A stretch of DNA of 64,000 nt from Candolleomyces eurysporus (Eukaryota; Basidiomycota; Agaricomycetes; Agaricales; Psathyrellaceae), in assembly GCA_027579435.1 (NCBI GenBank), contig JANBPK010000758.1:56368-120367 (forward strand), written 5' to 3'. The notes below the pieces were generated by a model. That model was not told where the DNA came from. It did not search any database and worked only from the letters and a program-made list of their open reading frames with translations. Below are positions 13,423-24,350 of this stretch, piece by piece. Both the position numbers and the translations under genes were made by a program. Every line of letters begins with the position of its first letter. Position 1 is the first letter of the stretch.

Positions 13423-15207
13423 CTAAACTCCCAATTCCACTTGAAACTTCTCGAGAGCTTCCTCAGCAACCCTTTTCTTTGCCTCTTCACATAGATCCTT
13501 CCAATCCCCTTCAAAGAACTCCAACCAGGACGTTTTACCTACCGCGGCGACCCACTCCTTTGCATACGGATGACCCGGACTTCCAGCGTAGCCCCACGGT
13601 TTGGATGTGTATGGCTGGACATACGGATTCAAGACCTCCACCAAACTCGGATGAACCGGACCCGTAAAGTGAACGATAGATGGATTGGACATAGACTGAC
13701 GGTCAATCCAATGCCTCCCCGGAGCCTCGTAATTTGCATACGTCCCCAATCCTTGTGCGTTCCACTGCAAATTGAGTTCCTTCCACTTCCCGGCGAAATG
13801 AGCGTTCAGCGCGTCCTGATCAGCGTATTTGGAGTCCTTCTTCGCATGGCATTGTGCTACAAGCTCGTCGAATTCGGCGCGGTGTTTGGTGAGGTCCATA
13901 AGCAGAACACCAGCATTGAAGTATTTGCCGCTGCAGCACTCGGGAGTGGTGGTGTATCCGGCATGGCCCATAGGATTCCCGACGTCGAGTGCAGCCCCAA
14001 TTGGGTTACCCTCGAGGTCGATATCCCAAAGCGACCAAACGTCACCTCTAACCAATATATCCCCATCGAGGTAGAGGATCCGCTCGACAGGGGCAACCTT
14101 GACCAAATCAACTTTAGCCCAAACCGGACTCCCGAGTCGAGTAGTGAGGCTGTCGGAGGGGAGTGAGAGGAAGTTGAGGGTAGTATTAGAAGAGGATGTG
14201 GGAATGGATCGTTGGATTCGAATCTTGTCGAGCTCAGAGAGACCGCAATCCAGGAGGTAGATGCTAATCTTCCTTCCTGGCGTGTGTTCAATCAAAGTCG
14301 ACAAGAGGACGGAGGTGGGCATCGCGTATGCAGAGTCGCAGGCTACGCCGATGTTCATACCGTACCCGAACGCACTCGAAGTGAGGATATCTGAGCGGTT
14401 GCTCTTAGAGGAGTTGGAAACTGTGTCGTAGTTTGACGGGAGAAGGTACCCAATCCGCATATCCACCGTCTTCCTCAGCACGACTTGATACTCTTTCCCT
14501 TCGTCTTTATCACCTCCGAGTCCCTCTTTCCCTGAAAGCCGCTCGTACTCCCCTCGATGAAGTGCTAGAAACCCATCTATTCCCCTCTTAGGGTGCTCGA
14601 TGGAGGTCTCAGGCTCGACATTCCAGAGGTAGTCATCGAAAATCATGAGTCCACCTTTCCTCGTCAACCTCCAAGCTAATTCACCGTCGAGAAGGGTATC
14701 GTCGGAACGATGGGATCCATCGATATACGTCCAGTCGAAACCTTGCTCCACTACAGGGTCCTGATCCTCGGCAACAACAGCTTCGTTCAAGAGCCTCATA
14801 AGGCCAGTAACACTGAACTCTGGGATGATGCGAAAGTTCTTGTTGGTGAGAGAAAGATTATGATTGATACGCTTGTAGCGCTCTTTCCCTGCTTCGGACT
14901 TGAACATGTCGAAGTGGTCGATACATACCACTTCGCTGTGCACGTGAGACGGTGTCAAAGAGACCGATGTGGATGAAAGAGCGGCAGGAGCAGGGGTGGG
15001 AGCTCGAGCCTTACAAAGCTCGTTCGCAAGGAAGACAGCCGAACGACCTTCCCAAGACCCAATCTCCAGAATCCTCGCTCCGTTACTCTTCACGTGGTAC
15101 GACTCGGTACGGATGTGAGGGAAAAGGGACTTCCAGTGAGGGATGTTATGACTGAACCAGTCTTGTGTCGGCGTGAAATCGTACTGCTCGGCAGTGGGGA
15201 TCGACAT
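13423..15207 (-). CDS. Bidomain methyltransferase-GT8 glycosyltransferase
   Basis: Single-exon gene of 594 aa from the ATG at 15207; the frame is open further up but lacks an ATG. The N-terminal half, about residues 1-250, is a class I SAM-dependent methyltransferase of the Methyltransf_24 type: RILEIGSWEGRSAVFL is the SAM-binding glycine motif, followed by VVCIDHFDM, WTYIDGSHRSDDTLLDGE and GGLMIFDDYLW. The C-terminal half, about 285-590, is a GT8 (glycogenin/LPS glycosyltransferase type) domain: start NIGVACDSAYAMPTSVLLSTL, metal-binding DGDILVRGD (DxD), KYFNAGVLLMDL and HFTGPVHPS. It would transfer a sugar and possibly O-methylate the product. It is divergent from the epimerase-glycosyltransferase gene at 16165, with 957 bp between start codons, so co-regulation is plausible. 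No signal peptide is evident. Confidence 0.85.
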   Translation of the reverse strand: MSIPTAEQYDFTPTQDWFSHNIPHWKSLFPHIRTESYHVKSNGARILEIGSWEGRSAVFLANELCKARAPTPAPAALSSTSVSLTPSHVHSEVVCIDHFDMFKSEAGKERYKRINHNLSLTNKNFRIIPEFSVTGLMRLLNEAVVAEDQDPVVEQGFDWTYIDGSHRSDDTLLDGELAWRLTRKGGLMIFDDYLWNVEPETSIEHPKRGIDGFLALHRGEYERLSGKEGLGGDKDEGKEYQVVLRKTVDMRIGYLLPSNYDTVSNSSKSNRSDILTSSAFGYGMNIGVACDSAYAMPTSVLLSTLIEHTPGRKISIYLLDCGLSELDKIRIQRSIPTSSSNTTLNFLSLPSDSLTTRLGSPVWAKVDLVKVAPVERILYLDGDILVRGDVWSLWDIDLEGNPIGAALDVGNPMGHAGYTTTPECCSGKYFNAGVLLMDLTKHRAEFDELVAQCHAKKDSKYADQDALNAHFAGKWKELNLQWNAQGLGTYANYEAPGRHWIDRQSMSNPSIVHFTGPVHPSLVEVLNPYVQPYTSKPWGYAGSPGHPYAKEWVAAVGKTSWLEFFEGDWKDLCEEAKKRVAEEALEKFQVELGV

Positions 15208-16164
15208 TGTGATCAAGGGCTGATAGTAGAGAGCAAGCTGAAGCGAGTTTACAGAAGTTTGAAGGAGAGAGTGCGGGGCCAATGAGAATTTGTATGCGAC
15301 GAGAGTTCAAAGCTGAATCTTCTAGGGACAATGGTCATCTAGAGAAACTCAATCAGAAAGGTACTGACTCCAGTAGCCCCTATCAGCCTTCCAGACGTAC
15401 CACCCCGAGTCACAAGAATTTGCTTCTAACAGGGTATCAAAGAAATGGACCCTCTTTTCAAACGTCTATTGTGTTCAATTCTATTCGTTTGATAGGCATG
15501 GCCTTATGATCAGACGATTGCAGCCGCAAAGCATATGCTTCGGTCAAGTAAAGTTCATTCTATGACATTCCAGCCGCACCATAACCTATCCGTCGTCCAC
15601 ATTGGCGTCATCCGCAGTGCGTATGTTCCTTCTAGATAACGGAGCACAGGCGCTTAATGAGCTTCTTCCCCCAATTGTGGGTCCTTAAAACTTCAGGCCC
15701 TGACTTAACGGCGCCATAGGTGTGCTAAATGAGCGAACTATTGTCGTCATCCGCAGTAAAGAATACACTACACCAGATAACGGTGGAAGGTGACGTCAGC
15801 ACCTGACTGAGTAACTGAATAAGATGAGCGCTAAACCCCTGGTCATGGGTTTCGATGACGACTTTGCAATTCAAAGTTAACCAACTTTAATGCTCGAAGT
15901 AGGCTTATTCCGACGGTATCAAATTAATGAACTCTTCTTGGGACTAATCGCTCTTCCAATGAACACAGTACGATGTTGACCTTCGGGATGACGAAGTATT
16001 GATGATTCCAAGCATCCCTCCTCGCATCTTATTGGCCGATATCCAGATAGAAGCGACTGCGGGTCACAAACATCCCAAGTACACAATCAAAATTATAAGG
16101 GTCTGGTCTGGATGAGACACACCAGCGAACGCGTTTGTACCACCCGCCGTTCTTCCTCTCATCA
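15208..16164. promoter_or_regulatory. Shared divergent promoter region of the two glycan genes
   Basis: This 957-bp spacer separates the two outward-reading start codons. A short motif, GTCATCCGCAGT, occurs twice (about 15608 and 15749), followed in both cases by a CAGATAACGG/TAGATAACGG block; the pair could be a regulatory repeat. I see no gene here. Confidence 0.4.
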
Positions 16165-19100
16165 ATGAATCTCATTCCTACTACTCGAAAGACTGTGTTG
16201 ATAACTGGTGGGCATGGTTTTATCGTCAGTATCCTCGCCTATCTGTTCATAGATCCCTGCGAAGACTAACGCCGCTCGTTGATACTAGGGATCCTACGTC
16301 GCCAAGGCGCTGTACCGCTCTGGCACATATACCCTCGTACGGATTGCAGATACCGCTCCCAAGCCATCAATCTTCAAAGAAGAGGTAATCTGCCATGACG
16401 CAATCATTGGGGATCTCCACGACCCCTACACGCTCAACTCTGCTCTAGATGGTATCGAAGTAGTCCTCCACTTCGCTGCTAATATGGGCGGAATGGGAAC
16501 CATCCACTCCCTTAACGACTTCACCATCTACTCCGACAACCACACCATCACTCTTGAGCTCGTCAAGGCGAGTATTGCTGCAGGTGTCAAGCGATTCATG
16601 TACGCTTCCACTGCGTGCGTGTATCCAGAGCATTTGCAGCAAAATTCGTCGGGCGACGTTGGCGACGTATCGCTGAGTGAGGACGATGCATTCGCATGTG
16701 CCGATGCAGAACTTCTCCCTCGACCGCAAGGTCTATACGGTCTGGAAAAGTTGAATACAGAACTTCTTCTGAACCAGTTTTCTTCCCCCCNGACTCGAGA
16801 TCCAAATTGCTCGTTTTCATAACGTCTACGGTCCGGGTGGGACTTACGGTAACGGACGCGAGAAGGCTCCCGCTGCGCTACTGCGAAAGGCCATCGCGCT
16901 GTCGTTACTGGAACCTGCCGAGCCGCGGAAGATGGAGATATGGGGCGATGGAAACCAGCGCCGCAGTTTCCTATACATCGACGATGCCGTCTCCGCCATC
17001 CTGAAGCTCCTGAACACTGGTTACACGTCCCCATTGAACATCGGCTCCGATGAGTCTATCACGATTCGCGACCTCGCACGTATTGCTCTCGACTGCGTTG
17101 GCTTTCCGCGGGAGGACGTCGAGTTCGAGTACCGTCGTGATGACAGACCTATTGGAGTAGGTTCCAGGAACTCTAACAACGAACGCGTCGGCGATGTCCT
17201 CACCTGGAAGCCTACTACGTCCATCGAGCAAGGGATGAAGCTCACCTGCGATTGGATCAAGAGCCAAATTCAGTCCGACCTCCCCACCGATCCCAACTCT
17301 AAATCTCTCTTCCTCCGTCGCCTTCTGGAAAGCAAGATAGTCGATTTGGCCACGGAAACTATAACTTTCGCCATCCTCCTCCCCATCACTTCTCGAGGAG
17401 GATCGCAGCCATCAGCTTGTTTGGAGAATTTGGAGACCTTCGCGCAGTCGTTGGTCAAGACGACGGTCGGTGATCAAGTTATTTCTCGAAACCTAAGCGG
17501 AAGTTGCTACGCCATAAAGATATACCTCGCCATAGACCACGACGACGATTTTCTCCTTGTCGACGGGTCCCTCAACAAGGCCGAACATCTCCTTCGCAAA
17601 CTCGGTTTTGCCGATGTCACAACCATTATCTGTAACCAGCCGAAGGGGCATGTGTGCGCTCTCTGGAGAGATTGTGCTCGTATGGCCTGGAAGGACAAGT
17701 GTGACTACTATGTCCTCTTCGGAGACGACGTCACTGTCCTCGACGATGGTTGGATGAAGAAGGTCGACGACGAGTTTCATGCAATCTCCTCTCGACGCCA
17801 AGTCCCACTCGGCGTTGGCTGTGTCGCATTCACCGATACGTCCTTCCCAGGCATGCCTACGTTCCCTGTCATCCACCGTCGACACATGGATCTCTTCGAT
17901 GGGGAAGTCATCCCCGATATCTTCATTAACCAAGACGGGGACCCCTTCCTCTTCCAGCTCTACCGCAGATGGGGTAGTTCAACGATGATTGATGCCAGGG
18001 TGAAGAATGCCATCGGTGGGAGTGACGACGCACGATACGAGAAGAAACATACCCCCAATTGGTCGTTCGACACACTCAAGCACGCAGTCGAGAAGGTTTA
18101 CCAGTCCCTGCCTCCATCCATTCCGCAAACCATAACTCTCGACATCGTCATTCCATGCTACCGCGTTGATCTGTCTATTCTGTCTCCAATTCTCAACCTC
18201 CATTCTCCACCCAACCTCTCAGTCATGTTCGTTATCATTGTCGACAACCCTGCATCTCCTAATACTCCTCATCTAGAGAAGTTGTTCAGTCATCGCGTCG
18301 ATGTTCGGATCCGAGCAAACAAATCGAACCTTGGCGCCTCGGCCTCTCGCAACAGGGGTTTGAGCCAAGAGTCCTCCGCAGACTGGGTTTATTTTCTCGA
18401 CGACGACATCGTACCCTCCCAGGACCTTCTGTTCGAGGCTGACAAGGTTATCCGAAGGTATCCGAACGCCGCAGGATTCGTAGGCAACTGCAAGTTCCCT
18501 GTTGCTTCAACGATCTTTCAAGCAGCGGTTCACCTGGCCGGTGTAACCTACTTCTGGGATATTGCCGAGAAGATAGAGTCGGACGTTCCGTGGGGTGTTA
18601 CAGCCAATCTAATTGCGCGTCGTACCTTCAACGACGGCGTCACCTTCGATACTCGGTACCCCAAGACAGGTGGAGGGGAAGATATCGACTTTTGTAGGCT
18701 TAAGCGTGCAGCAACTCTGGAGCGACTGGGAAACGGAAAGGGGGAGGCTGAAGGTGTGTTCCAGCCAGCGAAAGACGTTGTTGTAACCCATCCATGGTGG
18801 AAGGATGGGAAGAGGTCGTATTGGAGGTTTTATATGTGGGCCTACGGGGACGGTCTGCTCGTCAGTCGTTTCCCGCAGCTGTCATACACGGATTACGCAC
18901 CCAACAGCGCTGAGCTGACCTCTCTGTGTCTTCTCCTCAGCTCCATCGCAGGGCCTCTACTCGGCCTCCCCACCAACACCTCAAATCCGTTGGTGTTCAT
19001 GGTGACACTCGCACTCCGCTCCCTCGCCTGCTTGCTGGCAGCCAACATTACACACGACCTTTACCGACACCTCTACCTTCATCCTGAGAGGAATGAAGTC

Positions 19101-19358
19101 TTGAATCTAAGTACCAGCATCAAGAAGGTTCCGTGGTTTTGGTTGGCCGTCATCGAGAGCACCTTCATCCGGATGTTCAGCGAATTCGGTCGTCTGAAGG
19201 GCGTTGTTGATCGAAGAGAGTTGGGGGCTCTCGGGCGAAGATTTGATTGGTTTACGGGGCGTGCAGGGAAAGGACCAATTCTGGAGGAAAGGGCGAATAA
19301 CATTCAGCGAATGCTTCTGACTGTTTTCTTATTAGCTTCGAGTTATCTATATGTCTGA
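16165..19358 (+). CDS. GDP-mannose-3,5-epimerase-like domain fused to two glycosyltransferase domains
   Basis: Two exons (16165-16224 and 16289-19358), about 1,042 aa once one surplus base at the CCCCCCN run (16791) is discounted. Residues about 1-340 are an extended SDR: TGGHGFIGS (cofactor), LHFAANMGGMGTIHS, the YGLEK active site, RFHNVYGPGGT, GREKAPAA and EIWGDGNQRRSFLYIDD. This series follows GDP-mannose 3,5-epimerase closely, including the MGGMG block. Residues about 360-640 look like a GT-A fold domain with FGDDVTVLDD and QDGDPFLFQLYRRWG. Residues about 650-860 are a GT2 domain with DIVIPCYRV, GASASRNRG, FLDDDIVPS (metal site) and GGGEDIDF. Two hydrophobic stretches close the protein, suggesting membrane attachment. 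It probably makes or edits a GDP-sugar and passes it to a glycan. Epimerase homology is firm; substrates are not known. Confidence 0.85.
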
Positions 19359-19359
19359 A

Positions 19360-20083
19360 AGTCGTTTATAGCTCGGGGTAGTATAATATGTTGTACTAGT
19401 TCAGATTCAGAGTTCGTATTGCTATCTGAGAGACTCAAATGGCTCCTTGAGAACTGACAAGGCCGGGAGCGGGGAGAGCGTTCAGGCCTCAGAAATCAGG
19501 AAATGAAGCGAGAAGCACGCGGAGTTTCAACAGGCCCCACCGATAAGACTCTTATCGCGGCTTGCGATCAGCAGGGTCGATGCTTGGCAGAGTCTGGGTC
19601 CACCTGAACAAAGTCTTGTCTGAGAATTATCCTGGAGTAGAGATACTTGAGCTGCGTCGTAGGTCTCCACATTCGGCACCCGTGATCCGAGTCGGTGGCT
19701 CGACTCTCCAAATCGGGCCCCATCAAACAAAACGCTGCTCGTAATGTCGTTGTTGAGGCACCCCTGCAAAAAATCCAGGTACACTGAGCTCAAGCCTCCC
19801 GTTGTCCAATTAATTGACATCCTTTCCGCAGCTGATTGTGAGTGACAGATTTCGAATGAATAGGTATCGCGGTGACAATTCCACCAAAACATACCATATT
19901 TTGGATGAAACACGTTCGGGATGAATATGTGTTCACATTAGGGATTTTGTAAACTACTAAGGCATTGAAGCCGTCGTGGTATAATGATGGAAGTGCTCAA
20001 GTTTGATCAAGGCACTTTGCTCCGGACACAGGGTCCGATGAAGGGTGTGGGGACTTGGTAGGTTCACCAAGCTTCATGAAAGG
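19360..20083. other. Intergenic stretch
   Basis: No gene that I can support between the glycan gene and the TATA box of the zinc-finger gene. Open frames on the minus strand at 19527-19913 have no domain or coding bias that I can defend. Confidence 0.4.
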
Positions 20084-20090
20084 TATAAAA
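20084..20090 (+). promoter_or_regulatory. TATA box of the secreted zinc-finger gene
   Basis: TATAAAA 103 bp before the ATG at 20187; the leader between is rich in CT and A, as usual for well-expressed fungal genes. Confidence 0.7.
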
Positions 20091-20186
20091 ACCTTCACTC
20101 AGCTCTCGAAATCCACACTGAACCAAATCCTCTCTTTTCTACTCAGCTCTCTCAAGCTCACGTTTTTGCCTATCCAATTGCCAAAC

Positions 20187-20729
20187 ATGCGATTTGCTGT
20201 CATCACCGCTGTTCTCGCTTCTTTCTTTGCCATGTGCGCACTCCCATTCACGCTATTTTTCAATACCGAGTACAATGTTGCTGACTGGAGCCTTTAACAG
20301 GAGCCTTGCTCACTCTGGCGAGTCGCAAGACCTTCAAGCCCGTAGTCCCGATGACTTTGTCCTCGACGCCCGTGAGCTACTCGAAGACTTGGGGATGCAC
20401 GCTAGAGCCCTTAAGGGTGCCGCGTTATCTGCTAGACGTCTTGACCAGCTCGAGGCCAGAATGCTTGATCTCGAGGCGGACCTAGATGAGCTCGTCGTGC
20501 GAGGACCAAAGGCAAAGCCAAAAGCAAAGCCCAAGAGTGATCCATATGTTTGCCCTACTTGCGACGCCACATTTGCGGACTCGGGCGCCCTTAGGGTATG
20601 TACAGCTATGTTTCTATGCCGCCTTCGCTGTCGCTGACTGTCATTGTTTAGTCTCATAGGGATTTGATGGGACACTGGCCGAATATTGCGCCCGCACAAG
20701 GACGCGCTTCACCCCGCCGACGTGGTTAG
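20187..20729 (+). CDS. Signal-peptide protein with a C-terminal C2H2 zinc finger
   Basis: Three exons (20187-20233, 20301-20595, 20652-20729) encode 139 aa. The first 16 residues (MRFAVITAVLASFFAM) form a signal peptide. The middle, about 20-100, is an Arg/Glu/Leu-rich, helix-forming stretch (DARELLEDLG, LDQLEARMLDLEADLDEL) with dibasic or RR sites. It is followed by a lysine-proline linker, KPKAKPKSDPY, and a finger of the form C-x2-C-x12-H-x5-H (CPTCDATFADSGALRSHRDL, last His three residues on). The second intron falls inside the finger. A secretion signal joined to a nucleic-acid-binding-type finger is unusual. It could be a secreted effector-like protein, or the hydrophobic start could be a membrane anchor. 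I do not know a named family for it. Confidence 0.75.
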
Positions 20730-21548
20730 ATGAGCGACCAAGCTCAAAGATCTTTGTTTTTGATTCCATACTTCCTTCTGGATCGTCAAGTGTTTGCTTA
20801 TTTATGATCAACTGATCGCGCCACCACTTTCCAACCGTTCGTCACTCTTTTTTTTTATTTAGTAGTACAGTTTTGGCTACCAGTTTGTACCTTATTAGCG
20901 CGTTTAATTCATACTAGCGTGCTCTCTCCCTCAATCCTGCAATCGTCAAGTATCTCAAAGTTCCCCAGGCTACGAGAGAATCGATGACGTCAACACGCAT
21001 CACACATCAAATCCATGGCATGATTGAGAGAGTAAACACTTACGGGCGCCGAAAAGAACGTGAAGGCTGAGATTGAAAAGCTCAAAGAAATCCCCTCTTC
21101 GTACCAACCGACACTCCTCCGCTCGGAGGTCAGCGAAAAGAACGCAGATCCTTGTCTTTCCATTCCATTCAGCTGATTAGAAGTCTTAGCCGTTACTATC
21201 AATGCAAGGGAATCCGAAGCGTTCACATCTTATCAAAGATAAGGTGGATACAAAGCCGAACAGCGGCTTCCACAGTGTGGGAGGGAAATCACTGGATTCT
21301 CGGGTTCTTATGCTAAGGCTGAGCGACGCTTATCGACGTTATGTCAAAGCAAACAGCTCTTGAACTTCTATATCCCTCCGAAGATGCGCTTAATCTATTA
21401 CAACAGACTTCGTGACATCGTTCATCTAGCCGATTCATATCACAGGTAGATAAATGTAATCGTGAACAAGCATAATTCTCCCTTTAAAACCAGAGTTAAA
21501 GCCTGGCTATAGTACCAGCAAACGATACGTAGTCGATCAGCTGCTGCT
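20730..21548. other. Intergenic stretch
   Basis: Terminator-side AT-rich sequence with a T9 run near 20850, then the upstream region of the seven-helix gene. I see no gene. Confidence 0.4.
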
Positions 21549-22890
21549 ATGTCACAAGACGGCGACAGCCTTGACTTCCCGTACCTGGCTCGCGTCACAG
21601 CCCAATCTATGTTCGCCAATATCGGCCTCACTCTGATCGAAATAGGTGAGTCCAGCGTGCCCCTTCACAGACAGGAGCCAGCTCATGCCCCGGTATCCAT
21701 AGGCATCCACCTTTTCATGGCCATCTATGGACTCTCGGTCTACCTTGAAACATCTAAAGCTCAGCGAGAGGGCCGAGGCCCTTGGATCATGGTCAGCTTT
21801 CTCATCACCGGTTTAACCGCCCTTACTGGGTGTCTCGAAACGTCTTGGGGTTTTCGTATTCTGTTTGAGACCCCGTACGACGAAGCATTTTACGATATCC
21901 GCGAGAAATACCTTCAGAGTTGGATCAAATTTCTCAGTATGTCTGCGCTCTCAGTCGGCGTGGTCATTGGTGACGGATTGCTGGTAGCTATTGCATCAAT
22001 CTGACTATAATGAAACGATTTCTAACTCAAGGAATTTCACTCATAGGTGTACCGGTGCTATATAGTGTGGTCTCATCGTGTATGGGTGCCAGTGCTACCG
22101 TTCCTGACGTACCTAGCTTCCTGTGGTACGTCCGAAATTCCTTCCCAGTGTTCGTTCAATTACTCTCACTGCCGCATACTAACGATCACATAGGTTTTGG
22201 AGTCGCTTCGATTGTCGTTTACAAAAGCGATCCATACGCAACACTTCCGTACGAGGCAGCATTTGTCTTCTGCACCGTCGCCACCAACTTCATGGTGACG
22301 TGCTTCATCTCCTTCTACCTCATCCGGGAGCGTCGGCGTCTCTCCAAGCTTCTGTCTTCATACAATGCCAACCAATATTTGACCCCTTCCCCGGGCTCTG
22401 ATCCCCCCCCAAAGGAGTTGAAATCTCACTCTAGCCAAGCGTTCGGGAGAGTATATGTAGGCGCGGTGGCTATTCTAATCGAATCGGCTCTACCGCTGAC
22501 GATGTCCGGGATAGCCTACGCTGTAGTCGTCTTACTTGAGCCACAGGAGACGAACCTTGGGTATGCCTCAATGTACGTTATGCTGGACCTGTGTGCGTAT
22601 TTATTCTATGGTTTCAGTGTATGCTCTCATCACCTTTTGTCGACGTGGTTCGCCCGCTGATTTTCAATTAGGCTCTGGCGCCACATATGATCATTTTCCG
22701 AATCACAATTGGCCGATCGTGGCTGAAGCCTCCTGGCGTTGACCACTGGCAAAGTAGCGGCGCAGTTTCGGAAGACATGGCTTTCAAACATACAGTCCCC
22801 GGCGAGTCGTCTAGTGCGACGTGCTCTGCTAGACCCGAAGGAGAGGTACTGGAGATGGAAACAACAATCGATAACCGCAGCGCGGTGTAA
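21549..22890 (+). CDS. Seven-helix membrane protein of a basidiomycete family, paralogue 1
   Basis: Function unknown; a polytopic membrane protein, probably at the plasma membrane. The ATG at 21549 (MSQDGDSLDF) is followed by hydrophobic segments in the order IGLTLIEIGIHLFMAIYGL, IMVSFLITGLTALTGCL, a segment ending IGDGLL and VYRCYIVW, VPVLPFLTYLASCGFGVA, TNFMVTCFISFYLI, IESALPLTMSGIAYAVVVLL and MYVMLDLCAYLFYGFS, then the family-marking APHMIIFRITIGRSW and a hydrophilic tail to the TAA at 22888. Five exons are needed. The architecture is that of the abundant agaricomycete seven-helix proteins with a YRCYIIW-type motif in mid-protein; ligand or role is unassigned. A close paralogue is at 30758 and a tail fragment at 9890. 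Confidence 0.8.
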
Positions 22891-23435
22891 GCCCATAAAC
22901 TACATATATGATAGTCCTGTTCCAAACTTGATAGACACTTCGCTGTACGACAATTCATTCATGGAGATGTGCTACAGCTCATCTCCATTTCTTTCCATTT
23001 GGAGATATTCGATACTTAGTTGCGATTTTCTTGTTGGATATATCTAGTACGAGCGTTATCGACTTATGTGGGGATTATTATTGCACCAATACCGCGCCCG
23101 CCTCACAAATAGACAACTCAGCTGCTGATTCGGAAAGGATAGCCACTGTATAGAGAAGGTGGTCGAATTCGGTACTGGGTGGCAGGAATCCATAATACAC
23201 TACAGGGCGAAGAAAAGGAAAAAATGAAAATGGTGTGTTCTTCCATTGAGCCATAACACACCCTAAAAATGTGAGAGAGTCAGGTTTACTGCTGAGAAAG
23301 TACGCAAATAGTCGCTGATGAAGTTCCTAGCGAGACTGACTGCTTAATCTGGACGGAAAACTCCGTTGAGTGCATTGACGTGACGCTTTCGGGCGCCTTT
23401 TGCTCAATCTGTTGGCGAGGCGGCGTTAGAACCCT
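22891..23435. other. Intergenic stretch
   Basis: AT-rich 3' flank of the membrane-protein gene; no gene that I can support. Confidence 0.4.
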
Positions 23436-24350
23436 TTAGTGCGTTTCCATCGATTCACGGTGAACATCGCGTACTGTGATTGCTGAGGGAATGGGTGATG
23501 GCTTCGCGAAATGGAGACGAAGCGAATGATGTACAAGCGAAAGGTAAGAAGTTCTATATTGGACGAACAGACAATACAAATGCATGGCATAGGCCACGAC
23601 GAGTGCGCAACGACTCGACACCTCATATCTCAGGACATTGGGCCCGAATATTATCTCTATTAACCACCCGCCTCCGAGTTGGCCTTCGAACACGTTCTGG
23701 TGATGTCGATATATAGCCTTCCTTCTCCGTAATGTCTTCATCCGTTCCAAGGCTAATGACGGACAATTCCCGATGTAAAGGAAGAAACTGTGGTCTCTGG
23801 CAAAGAGGATGCGTCGTAAACGATCGTTCGATATCAATCTAGATGAGGAACACACCTGGATGGAGTCGTAAGCCGGTGCTATCGTCAAGAATACAGCGAA
23901 AACCAGCAGGATGAGCAAGGATGGCAATAGTGCTGCACACGCAAAGCACGAGACCAGCAGCACCAATGCAGGGTACGCCGTGCTGGAAAAGCTTGCACTC
24001 TCGTCGCTCACGGTGGTTGTACGGATACTAGTTGGATGCAACGAGCTACCCGATGAATCCGTCGTATCGGTACGTCGACTGGCACCACGCTTGGGTTCCT
24101 TCGTTCCCGACACCTGGTTGTTGACGGATTTGGATGAGCTTGGGCGACGAGATGGGATAGGAGGTGCTGCGGACGACAACGCAAGGCGTCTGTGCCTATG
24201 AGAAGCCTGCTGATATTGGGGAAGAACTGGGTCAGAAGAGAACGATGAGTGAGCGCTCGTCTCGCTGATCCACATAGCCACCCGATTGCGTCGTGGATCA
24301 GGGGAGAACACTTGATGAGGGGGTTCAAAGCTAGCGGTCGTTGTCGCCAT
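23436..24350 (-). CDS. Hypothetical single-pass membrane protein
   Basis: I do not recognise this family. The first ATG that fits is at 24350 (MATTTASFEPPHQ), giving 304 aa without introns. Residues about 1-135 are a low-complexity, Ser/Thr/Arg/Pro-rich stretch (probably disordered). One strong hydrophobic segment, about 138-165 (ALVLLVSCFACAALLPSLL and onward), is followed by a basic, hydrophilic C-terminal part. The part after about residue 165 has weaker coding character; an intron there may change the true C-terminus. Confidence 0.5.
   Translation of the reverse strand: MATTTASFEPPHQVFSPDPRRNRVAMWISETSAHSSFSSDPVLPQYQQASHRHRRLALSSAAPPIPSRRPSSSKSVNNQVSGTKEPKRGASRRTDTTDSSGSSLHPTSIRTTTVSDESASFSSTAYPALVLLVSCFACAALLPSLLILLVFAVFLTIAPAYDSIQVCSSSRLISNDRLRRILFARDHSFFLYIGNCPSLALERMKTLRRRKAIYRHHQNVFEGQLGGGWLIEIIFGPNVLRYEVSSRCALVVAYAMHLYCLFVQYRTSYLSLVHHSLRLHFAKPSPIPSAITVRDVHRESMETH

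Noticed and set aside
19965..20045. GTGGTATAATGATGG, like the A-box of tRNA-Gly or tRNA-Asp
   Set aside because: No B-box consensus and no cloverleaf that I can fold.
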